NCBI GenBank assembly: GCA_003221805.1
Contig: QHUA01000004.1
Location: 7,982 to 40,256, forward strand
Length of the DNA: 32,275 bases
Origin: Gemmatimonadota bacterium
GTDB lineage: Bacteria > Gemmatimonadota > Gemmatimonadetes > Gemmatimonadales > Gemmatimonadaceae
Direction: 5' to 3'
In this document: piece after piece, positions 7,791-16,461 of the stretch
Numbering within the stretch: the stretch's first letter is position 1
Layout of the letters: each line of letters opens with the position of its first letter
The notes under the pieces: generated by a model
What the model saw: the letters and a program-made list of their open reading frames with translations, nothing else
Database searches by the model: none
Told to the model about the DNA's origin: nothing
Translations under genes and position numbers: made by a program

Positions 7791-8896
7791 CAGAGCGCCG
7801 ATTTCGCGAGCTCAGGATTCTTCCAGAGATCGATCGGTCTGGCGATCCCCTTGGGGCGGAAGGGAAGCGGAATTTTCCTGCCGAGTGCGGCGGAGGCGTA
7901 GGCGGCGTAGAGAACCTCCACCACCGTGCGTCCAGCCTCTCCGTCGGAGATCGGCGTTTCCTTGCCGCGCACGCAGCGCGCGAAGTGCCGCATCTCCTGC
8001 GGAAATCCATAATTCCAGGCTTCCTCGAATACCGGGTACGTCCAGCCTTTCGTCGACGATGCCTTTTCGACGGCGTAACCGAAGCCAACCTCGGAGTACG
8101 TCGGCAGCGCATTTCCCATCAGCATGTCGGCGTAGGTCTGACCCTTGTCGCCGAACACTTCGATGGTGTCGTCCATTCCGCCCGGGCGGTTCCAGCTGTT
8201 CTCGACCATGCCGATAGCGCCGTTCTCGAATTCGAGAATCGTGATTGCTTCGTCGTCGCCCTCGGTGCGCGCCTTGTTCACCTGGGTCGACAGCTGCGAG
8301 TACACGCTCTTCACTCTCTGCTTTCCGACGAACCACCAGCAGAACGCGATGCCATGGCAGCCGAGGTCCATCAGCGCGCCGCCTCCGGACTGCTTTACGT
8401 CCCAGAACCACTCGGAGTGAGGTCCGGAGTGTTTCTCTCCTTGCTTCACGAGATGAATGCGTCCGAACGCGCCCTCGTCCGCCATCTGCTTGGCTTTCAC
8501 GTATTTCGGCGCGAAGAAGAGCTCTTCGGCGTAGAGAAGCAGCACGCCCGCCTTCTTGCATGCATCGATCATCGCGTCCGCCTCCTCGAGCGTCATGCAG
8601 AGCGGCTTCTCACAGACGACGTGCTTTCCGGCTTTGGCGGCATCGAGCGTCACCTGTGCGTGCAGACAGTTAGGGGCCGTGATCGAGATCATCTCAACGT
8701 TCTTGTCCTTCAGCAGGTCGCGGTAGTCGGAGTAGTACGCGGGAATTCCGTGGCGACGTGCGAACTCTTCGGCGTTACCGCGCGTCGGTGACGCCACCGC
8801 AACCACTTCGGCCTCGTCCGGCATCGCTTTCACCGATGCCGCAATGCAATCCGCCTGAAAGCGTGAGCCGACGATTCCGATTTTGACTTTCGCCAC
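7790..8896 (-). CDS. cytosolic Gfo/Idh/MocA family oxidoreductase (copy 2)
   Basis: This is a 368-residue NAD(P)-dependent oxidoreductase-like protein without any export signal, unlike the two other Gfo/Idh proteins in the window. The Rossmann strand and loop read KIGIVGSRFQADCIA. The expected second glycine of GxGxxG is Arg here. The EKP motif is intact (VVCEKPLCMT), and the catalytic region is GGGALMDLGCHGIAF with its Asp and His. It lies 25 bases after the small Tat subunit gene and overlaps the ROK gene by one base, so it belongs to the operon. It could reduce or re-oxidise an imported keto sugar in the cytoplasm. The substrate is unknown. Confidence 0.92.
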   Translation of the reverse strand: MAKVKIGIVGSRFQADCIAASVKAMPDEAEVVAVASPTRGNAEEFARRHGIPAYYSDYRDLLKDKNVEMISITAPNCLHAQVTLDAAKAGKHVVCEKPLCMTLEEADAMIDACKKAGVLLLYAEELFFAPKYVKAKQMADEGAFGRIHLVKQGEKHSGPHSEWFWDVKQSGGGALMDLGCHGIAFCWWFVGKQRVKSVYSQLSTQVNKARTEGDDEAITILEFENGAIGMVENSWNRPGGMDDTIEVFGDKGQTYADMLMGNALPTYSEVGFGYAVEKASSTKGWTYPVFEEAWNYGFPQEMRHFARCVRGKETPISDGEAGRTVVEVLYAAYASAALGRKIPLPFRPKGIARPIDLWKNPELAKSAL

Positions 8897-8921
8897 TTTA
8901 GAGAATTCGGAGAGGTGTCGA

Positions 8922-9467
8922 TCAGGCCCAGGCCGGCTGACCGGGCGCTAACGGGACGCATCCTACCCACCGGCCGGGCACGAGGATGTAGCGAAGCGCT
9001 TTCGTCATCCCGATCTCGGATGAGAAATAGGCTTGCAGTGACAGCTCGCGGACGAGTGGGAAGTAGTGCTTGCCGCCGTCGCGTTTCGCCTCCGCGTCGA
9101 TTCGTCGCAGCCAGTTTTCCCGATCGCTCTGAGACATCGACGCGAAATGATCGCCCACTGTATCTCGGAATTGCTTCAACCCATCGACGACACGTCGTTG
9201 CTCGTCCGGTTCGCGGCAGTCGGTGAGCAGCAGGTTGATGATCGGTCCCACACCCGCGGCTTTCGCTCCCGGGGATGTCGGGCTGGTCGGCAACAGCGTA
9301 TCGGCGATTTCTTCGATCAGCGATTGATCGGCGGCGCTGAGAACTCTCGAGCCGGCACGCGGTGCCTCACTGGTGCACGCCGTCAGGACACCGGCGGATG
9401 TGATGAGAACACCGCCGAGCAATACTCCGGTTGTCTTCACCGCTTCGCGCCGATTCATCGGATGCAT
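8922..9467 (-). CDS. gluconate 2-dehydrogenase subunit 3 family protein, Tat lipoprotein (copy 2)
   Basis: This 181-residue small subunit is the partner of GMC 2, whose stop lies 13 bases upstream. It has a twin-arginine signal (MNRREAVKTTGVLLGG, R6-R7) and a good lipobox (GVLTAC, C31). The body holds IEEIADTLLPTS, SPGAKAAGVG and, near the C-terminus, YFSSEIGMTKALRY followed by PGRWVGCVPL and the shared ending QPAWA. It is a divergent paralogue of the protein at 3579 and lacks that protein's Gln/Pro-rich insertion. Another ATG lies three codons downstream (9458). It likely carries GMC 2 through the Tat pore and anchors it to a membrane. Confidence 0.92.
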   Translation of the reverse strand: MHPMNRREAVKTTGVLLGGVLITSAGVLTACTSEAPRAGSRVLSAADQSLIEEIADTLLPTSPTSPGAKAAGVGPIINLLLTDCREPDEQRRVVDGLKQFRDTVGDHFASMSQSDRENWLRRIDAEAKRDGGKHYFPLVRELSLQAYFSSEIGMTKALRYILVPGRWVGCVPLAPGQPAWA

Positions 9468-9480
9468 ATCGACTCGCTCG

Positions 9481-11172
9481 TCAAAGATTCTGTTTGCTCA
9501 GCTCACCGGCGGCGTGATCCACCGCGCGAGCCGTCAGCGCCATATACAAAATCGACGGACTCTGATTGCCGGTTGAAGTCATGCACGCCCCATCGGTGAC
9601 GAAAACGTTCGGACAGGCGTGCATCTGATTCCAGTTGTTGAGCATCGACCGTTTCGGATCGCTGCCCATGCGGCAACCGCCCATTTCGTGAATGTCGAGA
9701 CCTGGCGCCTGTCCGTTGTCGCGGGTCCCCACATTGTGGCAACCTGCCACTTCCAGCATCGCCTTCGCCTCGGCGCGCCAATCGCGGATCATCTTGTCGT
9801 CGTTGTCGTCGTATCCGACCGATGTTACAAGCAGCGGAATTCCCCATTGGTCCGTCTTTGATTCATGCAGGCGGACGTGGTTCGCTTCCTTGGGGATCGT
9901 CTCGCCCTGCATGTACATGTAGATGCCCCATGGGCCGGCGTGCGTCTGCGCGTCCTTGAACGGTATTCCCACAGTCTCGGTCGTCGGCGTTCCCCGTTCA
10001 CGATAGGCGCCGGTGAAGGTCGTGTAGCCGCCGACGAAATCCATCTCCTGCTTTCCGACGTTGCGGAAGTTGACAAGGATGCACTCCGTCGGATTCCGGC
10101 CAAAAAAATACTTGTCGAGAAAGCCATCGATCCTTCCGTTGGCGGAAGCACGATAATCGTGGTGGCAGACATACTTGCCGAGCAGGCCATAATCGTTGCC
10201 CAGTCCGTTCGGAAAACGCTTCGACCTGGAGTTGAGCAGAATGAGGTTCGTGTTCAACGCCGATGCGTTCATGAACACGATGCGCGCTTGATAATCGGTT
10301 ACTGCATGTGTCTTGGCATCGATGACGCGCACACCGCTCGCCTTGCCTCTCACCTCGTCGAACAGCACTGAGTGTACGACCGAGTCGGGACGCACTGTCA
10401 GGTTGCCGGTCTTTGCCGCCCACGGGATCGTCGACGAGTTCGAGCTGAAGTAGCCGCCAAAGGGACAGCCGCGCATGCACAAATTCCGCGCCTGGCACGT
10501 TCCGCGTCCCTGCTGCAGGTGAATCTCCTTGGGCTTGGAGAGATGCGCCCAGCGCCCCTGCACGACGTATCGATTTCCGTAATGCTCGAGCAGCCTGTCG
10601 CGTAAATGCTTCTCGACACAGTTGAAATCGAACGGCGGCAGATATTCGCCGTCGGGCATCGCCTCCAGATGGTCGGCGTTGCCGCAGACTCCAATGAACC
10701 GCTCAACGTGGGTGTACCACGGAGCGACATCGTCGTAGCCTATCGGCCAGTTCATACCGTAGCCGTGCCGCTCCGGCGCGGTGAACTCGTACTTGCTCCA
10801 CCGCTGGCAGGCGCGCCCCCAGATCAGTGACTTCCCACCGACCTGGTAACCGCGGATCCAGTCAAACGGCTTCTCCTGGACGTACGGATGATCCTTGTCC
10901 TTGACGAAGAAATGCGCCGTGTCTTCGCCGTAGCCGGCCGCCTTGCTGATTAGCGGATTCTCGTCGATCAGCTTGCGGGGTGTGAACCCGCGGTGGGGAA
11001 GCTCCCAGGGAGCGAGATTGGCGGTCGGATAATCCCTGATGTGCTTGACGTCGCGTCCTCGCTCCAAAACGAGCGTCTTCAAGCCTTTCTCGCACAGTTC
11101 CTTTGCCGCCCACCCGCCGGAAATGCCGGAACCGACTACGATCGCGTCGAACCTGGTCTCTTCCGCAGTCAT
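9481..11172 (-). CDS. GMC family FAD-dependent oxidoreductase (copy 2)
   Basis: The ORF track extends to 11253, but the first 27 codons look non-coding and the FAD fold begins right after the internal ATG at 11172 (MTAEETRFDAIVVGSGISGG), so I chose that start (563 residues). The protein matches copy 1 in layout: no signal peptide, then C226, C232 and C236 in CQARNLCMRGCP, and a catalytic His at H495 in DIHEMGGCRMG. It differs at the second active-site position, where the usual Asn of NPSLT is Ser (about S538 in NQSPSILYMAL). It is the first gene of the minus-strand run. The divergent thiolase gene starts at 11304, so the 131 bases between should contain both promoters. Confidence 0.93.
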   Translation of the reverse strand: MTAEETRFDAIVVGSGISGGWAAKELCEKGLKTLVLERGRDVKHIRDYPTANLAPWELPHRGFTPRKLIDENPLISKAAGYGEDTAHFFVKDKDHPYVQEKPFDWIRGYQVGGKSLIWGRACQRWSKYEFTAPERHGYGMNWPIGYDDVAPWYTHVERFIGVCGNADHLEAMPDGEYLPPFDFNCVEKHLRDRLLEHYGNRYVVQGRWAHLSKPKEIHLQQGRGTCQARNLCMRGCPFGGYFSSNSSTIPWAAKTGNLTVRPDSVVHSVLFDEVRGKASGVRVIDAKTHAVTDYQARIVFMNASALNTNLILLNSRSKRFPNGLGNDYGLLGKYVCHHDYRASANGRIDGFLDKYFFGRNPTECILVNFRNVGKQEMDFVGGYTTFTGAYRERGTPTTETVGIPFKDAQTHAGPWGIYMYMQGETIPKEANHVRLHESKTDQWGIPLLVTSVGYDDNDDKMIRDWRAEAKAMLEVAGCHNVGTRDNGQAPGLDIHEMGGCRMGSDPKRSMLNNWNQMHACPNVFVTDGACMTSTGNQSPSILYMALTARAVDHAAGELSKQNL

Positions 11173-11303
11173 CGCACGAAAATACGTCTCGATGGAATGA
11201 ATGAATAGAGAGAACGAGCCGTTGCAGTCGCTTTTGAACGGGCTAACAAACAATTAGCTTCACCAGTGGCTACAACGCGTCACAACAATCGACAATTGCA
11301 CCA

Positions 11304-12515
11304 ATGCCCGATAAATCCCGCATTCCCGTCATCGTCGGCGCCGCTCGAACCCCAATCGGCAAATTCCTCGGCGCGCTCTCGTCTCTCAGTGCTCCCGAGC
11401 TCGGCGCGATCGCAATCCGTGAGGCATTGAAGCGATCGAAGGTTCCAGTCGAAGACGTGCAGGAAGTGATAATGGGGCACGTCATCCAGGGTGGCACCGG
11501 CCAGGCGCCGGGGCGTCAGGCTGCACTCCAAGCCGGAATTCCAGCGACGGTTTCGGCGGTCACGGTCAACAAAGTCTGCGGCTCTGGGCTCAAGGCGGTG
11601 ATGCTCGCTTCCCAGGCAATCAAGGCTGGCGATGCAGAAGTCATCATCGCCGGCGGCCAGGAGTCGATGTCGAACGCGCCATACTATGTATACGGCATGC
11701 GCAGCGGCGTGAAGGCGACCGATCAGACGATGGTCGACGGCATGATCAAAGACGGACTCTGGTGCGCGTCGTGTAACGTTCACATGGGTAGGCACGCCGA
11801 ATACACCGCGCAGAAGGCGCACGTCAGTCGCGAAGATCAGGACGCGTTCGCAGCGGCCTCGCACCGCAAGGCGGTGAGCGCAATCGACGCCGGCAAATTC
11901 AAGAGCGAAATCGTACCGGTTCAAATCCCCGGTAAGAAAGGTCCGACGACAGTAGACACTGACGAGTCGCCCCGTCGCGACACCAGCATCGAAGTACTGG
12001 CGAAACTGAAACCGGCATTTCCGGGAGGGAACGGCGCCAATGAGGATCTCACCGTCACGGCAGGCAACGCTCCCGGGCTAAATGATGGCGCCGCGGCTCT
12101 CGTTGTCGTGTCCGAGGCATACGCCGAGGAACACAAGCTGGAGATTCTGGGACGGGTGACCGGCTACGCCACAGGTGCGACGAATCCTGAAGACCTGTTC
12201 TTTGCACCGATCAAAGCGGTGCGCAACCTGATGAAAAAAACCGGATCCCAGATCAGCGATTACGATTTGATCGAGGCGAACGAGGCATTCGCTTCTCAGT
12301 CGATTGCAGACGGCGAGGAGCTGGGCTGGGACTGGAATCGCGTCAACGTCAACGGCGGTGCGATTGCACTGGGGCATCCCATCGGCGCCAGCGGCGCTCG
12401 TGTTTTGACGACGCTTCTCTACGCCATGAAGGATCGCGGAGCCAAGAGGGGACTGGCGACACTCTGCCTGGGTGGGGGCGACGCGGTTGCGCTCAGCGTC
12501 GAGCGCACGAACTAG
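11304..12515 (+). CDS. acetyl-CoA acetyltransferase (thiolase)
   Basis: This 403-residue protein catalyses thiolytic cleavage of a 3-ketoacyl-CoA, or the reverse condensation of two acetyl-CoA. Catalytic residues are visible: the acyl-carrying Cys C92 in VNKVCGSGLK, His H358 in GHPIGASGAR, and the base Cys C388 in TLCLGGG. NEAFA is also present. The N-terminus (IVGAARTPIGKFLG) is typical and the length is normal for the family. No clear Shine-Dalgarno is seen before the ATG. It opens a plus-strand run with 3-hydroxyacyl-CoA and acyl-CoA dehydrogenases, so it works in short-chain acyl-CoA turnover. Degradative and biosynthetic direction cannot be told apart from sequence alone. Confidence 0.95.
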   Translation: MPDKSRIPVIVGAARTPIGKFLGALSSLSAPELGAIAIREALKRSKVPVEDVQEVIMGHVIQGGTGQAPGRQAALQAGIPATVSAVTVNKVCGSGLKAVMLASQAIKAGDAEVIIAGGQESMSNAPYYVYGMRSGVKATDQTMVDGMIKDGLWCASCNVHMGRHAEYTAQKAHVSREDQDAFAAASHRKAVSAIDAGKFKSEIVPVQIPGKKGPTTVDTDESPRRDTSIEVLAKLKPAFPGGNGANEDLTVTAGNAPGLNDGAAALVVVSEAYAEEHKLEILGRVTGYATGATNPEDLFFAPIKAVRNLMKKTGSQISDYDLIEANEAFASQSIADGEELGWDWNRVNVNGGAIALGHPIGASGARVLTTLLYAMKDRGAKRGLATLCLGGGDAVALSVERTN

Positions 12516-12521
12516 CATCGA

Positions 12522-13388
12522 TTGACAACTGTATCGCCCCCACGACCCAGAGCCCGCCGATCATTGCGGCCGCTCTGGCTGGCGGGCGGGTTTTACATCA
12601 TTTGCTTCGTCGCCCTCGGGATTTTGCAGACGACCGCGGAGCTGGTCGGCGGACCAGCGTTCTCCAGCACGCGTGAAGCCCTTTTCCAGTGGCTGTCACT
12701 CGCCAGTGTGGTATTCGCGACCTGGATCATGCTGCGCAAAGTGGAGAAGCTGCCGTGGAGCTCGGCAGGTTTGGACCGTGGTGCGCTGAATCCGCTGACC
12801 GTGGTCACCGGGGCTGCGCTGGGCGCGTTCACAATTGGCATTGCCAGTCTGCTGCTCCTGGCTGGTCATATGCTGCGCATCGATCGCACCGTTCCAGGCA
12901 GCTGGTGGGGTGAAGCGGGACACTCCGCGCTAGTGCTGCTGCCGGCCGCATTCTTCGAAGAGCTTTTCATCCACGGGTATCTATTTTCAGTGCTAAGGCG
13001 GTTCGCTGGCTGGCGGCTGGCACTCATCGTCACCAGCCTCGTGTTCGGGTTGCTGCACGTGTGGAATCCCGGAGCTGACGCCGAATCCATTCTCGCCGTC
13101 GTCGTGGCGGGATTCTTTCTCGGTGCGATCCTGCTGGCGACGCGCAGTCTTTACGCCGCGGGCGCCGCGCATTTTGCCTGGAACTGGGTGATGGCCGCCG
13201 CGCTCCACATTGCTGTGAGCGGCATCGCGTCCGCCGACGTTGATTATCGCACGGTGGAGACAGGGCCGGACTGGCTCACGGGCGGCGTGTGGGGTCCCGA
13301 AGGCGGAGTCGCGGCGGTGGCCCTGATGTTCGTGGGAATCTTTTACTTATATGCGCGGTCTTTACGCCGGATGGAGTGGAAAGGATGA
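12522..13388 (+). CDS. CPBP family intramembrane metalloprotease (second, unrelated locus)
   Basis: This 288-residue membrane protein has about seven or eight hydrophobic segments. The CPBP motifs are the di-glutamate [10 protein letters not shown] (E146-E147), H179 in FGLLHVWNP, and H217 with N221 in HFAWNWV. It uses a TTG start six bases after the thiolase stop; no in-frame ATG is nearby. Its stop overlaps the ATG of the 3-hydroxyacyl-CoA dehydrogenase gene (ATGA), so it is translationally coupled to a beta-oxidation enzyme. It is only distantly similar to the CPBP protein at 6179. No substrate can be named. Confidence 0.87.
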   Translation: MTTVSPPRPRARRSLRPLWLAGGFYIICFVALGILQTTAELVGGPAFSSTREALFQWLSLASVVFATWIMLRKVEKLPWSSAGLDRGALNPLTVVTGAALGAFTIGIASLLLLAGHMLRIDRTVPGSWWGEAGHSALVLLPAAFFEELFIHGYLFSVLRRFAGWRLALIVTSLVFGLLHVWNPGADAESILAVVVAGFFLGAILLATRSLYAAGAAHFAWNWVMAAALHIAVSGIASADVDYRTVETGPDWLTGGVWGPEGGVAAVALMFVGIFYLYARSLRRMEWKG

Positions 13389-14236
13389 CCGACCGCATCG
13401 CGGTTGTCGGAGCAGGACAAATGGGGAACGGCATCGCACACGTTTTTGCGCAGCACGGTTTTCCGGTAACGATGATCGATGTTTCCCAGGAAGCGCTCGA
13501 CAAGGGAAGATCGACGATCGCCAAGAACGTCGAGCGGCAGGTCAAGAAGGGGACGATTGCGGCGGAGGACCAGGTGAAAATCCTGTCGCGCATCGACCTC
13601 AACATGGAGCTAGACTCAGCCAGCGAATCCTCACTCATCGTCGAAGCAGCCAGCGAAGACAGCGGTCTCAAGTTTCGCATTTTCACCGACCTCGATCGCA
13701 TCGCCAGGCCAGACGCGATTCTGGCGACGAACACCAGCTCGATTTCGATTACCGAGATCGCACGCCGCACAGCTCGTCCCGACAAAGTCATCGGCATGCA
13801 CTTCATGAATCCGGTGCCGGTGATGAAGCTGGTCGAGATCATTCGCGGTCTGGCGACTTCCGACGACACGACCAAGCGCGTGACGGATATCGCACTGCAG
13901 CTGGAGAAGACACCGGTCGAAGTAAACGACTTTCCCGGATTCGTCTCCAATCGGGTGTTAATGCCGATGATCAACGAAGCGGTCTACTGTCTGATGGAAG
14001 GTGTGGCCGAACCAGCAGCCATCGATCAGGTGATGACGCTCGGCATGAACCACCCGATGGGTCCTCTGGCGCTCGCCGATCTCATCGGACTCGACACGTG
14101 CGTCGCGATTCTCGAAGTGCTGCGCGATGGACTCGGCGATCCCAAGTATCGTCCGTGTCCGCTGCTCAAGAAGTACGTCGCCGCGGGTTGGCTCGGTCGC
14201 AAGACGGGCCGCGGCTTCTATACCTACAGTAAATAA
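13385..14236 (+). CDS. 3-hydroxybutyryl-CoA (3-hydroxyacyl-CoA) dehydrogenase
   Basis: The ORF track starts at 13289, but the protein fold starts at the internal ATG at 13385 ([19 protein letters not shown]). That ATG overlaps the CPBP stop as ATGA and gives 283 residues, the normal size for this family. It has the NAD-binding GAGQMG loop at residues 9-14, the segment [11 protein letters not shown], the catalytic His region [17 protein letters not shown], and the C-terminal domain (DLIGLDTC and [11 protein letters not shown]). It oxidises 3-hydroxyacyl-CoA to 3-ketoacyl-CoA with NAD, the step before thiolase. No enoyl-CoA hydratase gene lies in the run. Confidence 0.95.
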   Translation: MTDRIAVVGAGQMGNGIAHVFAQHGFPVTMIDVSQEALDKGRSTIAKNVERQVKKGTIAAEDQVKILSRIDLNMELDSASESSLIVEAASEDSGLKFRIFTDLDRIARPDAILATNTSSISITEIARRTARPDKVIGMHFMNPVPVMKLVEIIRGLATSDDTTKRVTDIALQLEKTPVEVNDFPGFVSNRVLMPMINEAVYCLMEGVAEPAAIDQVMTLGMNHPMGPLALADLIGLDTCVAILEVLRDGLGDPKYRPCPLLKKYVAAGWLGRKTGRGFYTYSK

Positions 14237-14244
14237 GACTTCAC

Positions 14245-15408
14245 GTGTCCTGGGCGCTGCACCCACTCACCGAAGAACAGACGGAAGTCCAGAAACTGGC
14301 GCGCGAGTTCGGGAAAGCCGAGATCGTCGCGCATTCGGCGGAATGGGATCAGAAAGCGTACTTCGAGCCGTCGCTGGTGAAGAAGCTGGGTGAGCTAGGG
14401 TTCCTCGGCATGATGCTGCCGGAGGAGTACGATGGACTCGGCGCTGACACGGGCACCTACCTGATCGCCCTGGAAGAAATTGCGGCCGCCGATGCGTCGG
14501 TGGCAGTGCTCATGAGCGTGCACAATTCGCTGCCAACCCAGATGATCCTTCGTTACGGCAGTGACCAGCAGAAGGATCGCTTCCTCAGAAAAATGGCGCG
14601 CGGTGAAATACTGGGCGCTTTTGCTTTGTCCGAGCCGGACGCGGGCTCGGATGCGGCGGCCCTCTCTACGCAGGCAGTGAAGGATGGCAAGTCCTGGATC
14701 CTCAACGGCACCAAGAGCTGGGTAACCAATGGCAACACCGCCGGTGTGATTCTCACCATGGCTCGCACCGATACGAGTGCTGCGCGGCGAGGAGGACGGG
14801 GAATCGGCGCATTCATCATCACGCCCGATCTTCCCGGGTTCAAAGTTGGAAAGAAGGAAGACAAGCTGGGCCTTCGCGCGTCGCCGACCGTCCAACTCAG
14901 CTTCGACAACATGCGCGTGCCGGCGGAGAATCTCCTTGGCGATGAGACCCAGGGCTTTATCTACGCCATGCAGTCACTCGACAACGGTCGCCTCGGCATT
15001 GCAGCCCAGGCAATCGGAATCGCACGTGCGGCTCTCGAGCACTCGGTCGCCTACGCCGCGGAACGGAAGCAGTTCGGCAAGCCGCTCAAGGAGTTCGAGG
15101 CGATTCAGTTCAAGCTCGCGGACATGGCGATGCGCGTTGCTGGATCACGTGCGCTGTTGCATGCCGCGGCAGCGGCGAAGGATCGCGGCCAGCGCGTTGG
15201 TCAGTTCAGCTCGATGGCCAAGCTGATGGCGAGTGAGACGGCAATGTGGGTGACGACGCAGGCGGTGCAGATCTTCGGCGGGTACGGGTACGTCAAGGAC
15301 TATCCGGTGGAGCGGCTTATGCGCGATGCGAAAGTCACCGAAATTTACGAGGGCACGTCGGAGATCCAGCGGATCGTGATCGCCAGGGCTCTTTACAGTC
15401 AATCATGA
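14245..15408 (+). CDS. acyl-CoA dehydrogenase, short-chain/butyryl-CoA type
   Basis: This 387-residue FAD enzyme makes the 2,3-double bond of short or branched acyl-CoA. The signature sequences are ALSEPDAGSD, the flavin-contacting WVTNG, the GRLGIAAQA helix, and the catalytic glutamate E369 in the C-terminal IYEGTSEIQR. The glutamate position is that of short-chain and butyryl-type enzymes, not of isovaleryl- or long-chain enzymes. It starts with GTG eight bases after the previous stop. An electron-transfer flavoprotein would normally accept its electrons, but none is encoded in the window. Confidence 0.94.
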   Translation: MSWALHPLTEEQTEVQKLAREFGKAEIVAHSAEWDQKAYFEPSLVKKLGELGFLGMMLPEEYDGLGADTGTYLIALEEIAAADASVAVLMSVHNSLPTQMILRYGSDQQKDRFLRKMARGEILGAFALSEPDAGSDAAALSTQAVKDGKSWILNGTKSWVTNGNTAGVILTMARTDTSAARRGGRGIGAFIITPDLPGFKVGKKEDKLGLRASPTVQLSFDNMRVPAENLLGDETQGFIYAMQSLDNGRLGIAAQAIGIARAALEHSVAYAAERKQFGKPLKEFEAIQFKLADMAMRVAGSRALLHAAAAAKDRGQRVGQFSSMAKLMASETAMWVTTQAVQIFGGYGYVKDYPVERLMRDAKVTEIYEGTSEIQRIVIARALYSQS

Positions 15409-15426
15409 ACTTACACCTGGAGATTA

Positions 15427-16461
15427 ATGAAGCTGTTCGACACGCTGGCAGAGATGGGACACGAGGAGGTGGTGATGTGCAGCGATCCCTCGGTTGGGTA
15501 TAAAGGAATCCTCGCCGTTCACAGCACCAAGCTGGGCCCAGCCCTCGGCGGAACTCGATTCTGGCAGTACGCGACCGACGAGGAAGCCATTACCGATGCC
15601 CTTCGACTTTCACGCGGCATGACCTACAAGAACGCGGTCGCCGGCCTGCATCTCGGCGGCGGCAAGTCGATCATCATGGGCGACAACAAGACCAAAGATC
15701 GTGAGAAGATCTTCCGCGCTCACGGTCGTTTTGTGGAGAGCCTGGGTGGCCGCTACATCACCGCCGAGGATGTCGGCACCAGCACCAAGGACATGGATTA
15801 CGTCAATATGGAGACGAGCCATGTAGCGGGTCTGGCCGGCAAGTCTGGCGATCCCTCGCCGGTGACGGCGCACGGAGTTTTTCGCGCCGTCCAGGCGTCT
15901 GCCAAGCGAAAGTGGGGATCAGACAGTCTCGAGGGAAAAACCGTTGCCATTCAGGGCTGCGGCAGCGTCGGGACGCATCTCGCCAAAGAGCTCCACGAAG
16001 CCGGCGCGAAGCTGATCATTTCGGACATTGATTCGGCCAAGGCAGCGCGTGTGAAGCAGCTGACGGGTGCTGCGATCGTCGAGGGCGACGCGATTTTTAC
16101 TGCCGATGCTGACATTTTCTCGCCGTGCGCGCTCGGCGGAATCCTCAACGAAACTACGATTCCGAAACTGAAAGTGGAGATCGTAGCCGGTGGCGCCAAC
16201 AATCAGCTCCTGCTGGAGCGCGACGGCGACGAGCTCGAGAAGCGGGGAATACTCTACGCGCCGGATTATGTGGCGAACGCCGGCGGCGTCATTAACGTCT
16301 ATGGTGAGGTCGCCGGCTGGGACGCGCAGCGCGCGCTCAACAAGGCCGACGATATATACGATACGGTACTGAAGGTGTTCGATATCGCTGAAGCGAAGCA
16401 CATTCCGACGTACGAGGCGGCGGACCGATTGGCGGAGCAACGGCTGGCGGAGGCAAAATGA
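15427..16461 (+). CDS. Leu/Val-type amino acid dehydrogenase (Glu/Leu/Phe/Val dehydrogenase family)
   Basis: This 344-residue NAD-dependent enzyme catalyses oxidative deamination of a branched-chain or aromatic amino acid to the 2-oxo acid. The short length matches leucine/valine/phenylalanine dehydrogenases, not glutamate dehydrogenase. It has the glycine-rich substrate site GPALGGTRFW, K68 in MTYKNAVAG, the catalytic lysine K80 in LGGGKSII, the NAD loop QGCGSVG, and NAGGVINVYGE. A TGGAG ribosome site sits seven bases before the ATG. With the acyl-CoA dehydrogenase and thiolase upstream it suggests branched-chain amino acid turnover. Leucine versus valine or phenylalanine preference is not determined. 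Confidence 0.9.
   Translation: MKLFDTLAEMGHEEVVMCSDPSVGYKGILAVHSTKLGPALGGTRFWQYATDEEAITDALRLSRGMTYKNAVAGLHLGGGKSIIMGDNKTKDREKIFRAHGRFVESLGGRYITAEDVGTSTKDMDYVNMETSHVAGLAGKSGDPSPVTAHGVFRAVQASAKRKWGSDSLEGKTVAIQGCGSVGTHLAKELHEAGAKLIISDIDSAKAARVKQLTGAAIVEGDAIFTADADIFSPCALGGILNETTIPKLKVEIVAGGANNQLLLERDGDELEKRGILYAPDYVANAGGVINVYGEVAGWDAQRALNKADDIYDTVLKVFDIAEAKHIPTYEAADRLAEQRLAEAK

Noticed and set aside
11173-11253. 27-codon upstream extension of GMC copy 2
   Set aside because: The extension lacks signal-peptide character and the FAD fold begins just after the internal ATG, as in copy 1.
11280-11924. 214-residue minus-strand ORF
   Set aside because: Antisense to the thiolase N-terminal half, which has clear catalytic motifs.
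13351-14232. 293-residue plus-strand ORF
   Set aside because: Out-of-frame reading of the hydroxyacyl-CoA dehydrogenase; Arg/Ser/His-rich, typical of a frame shadow.
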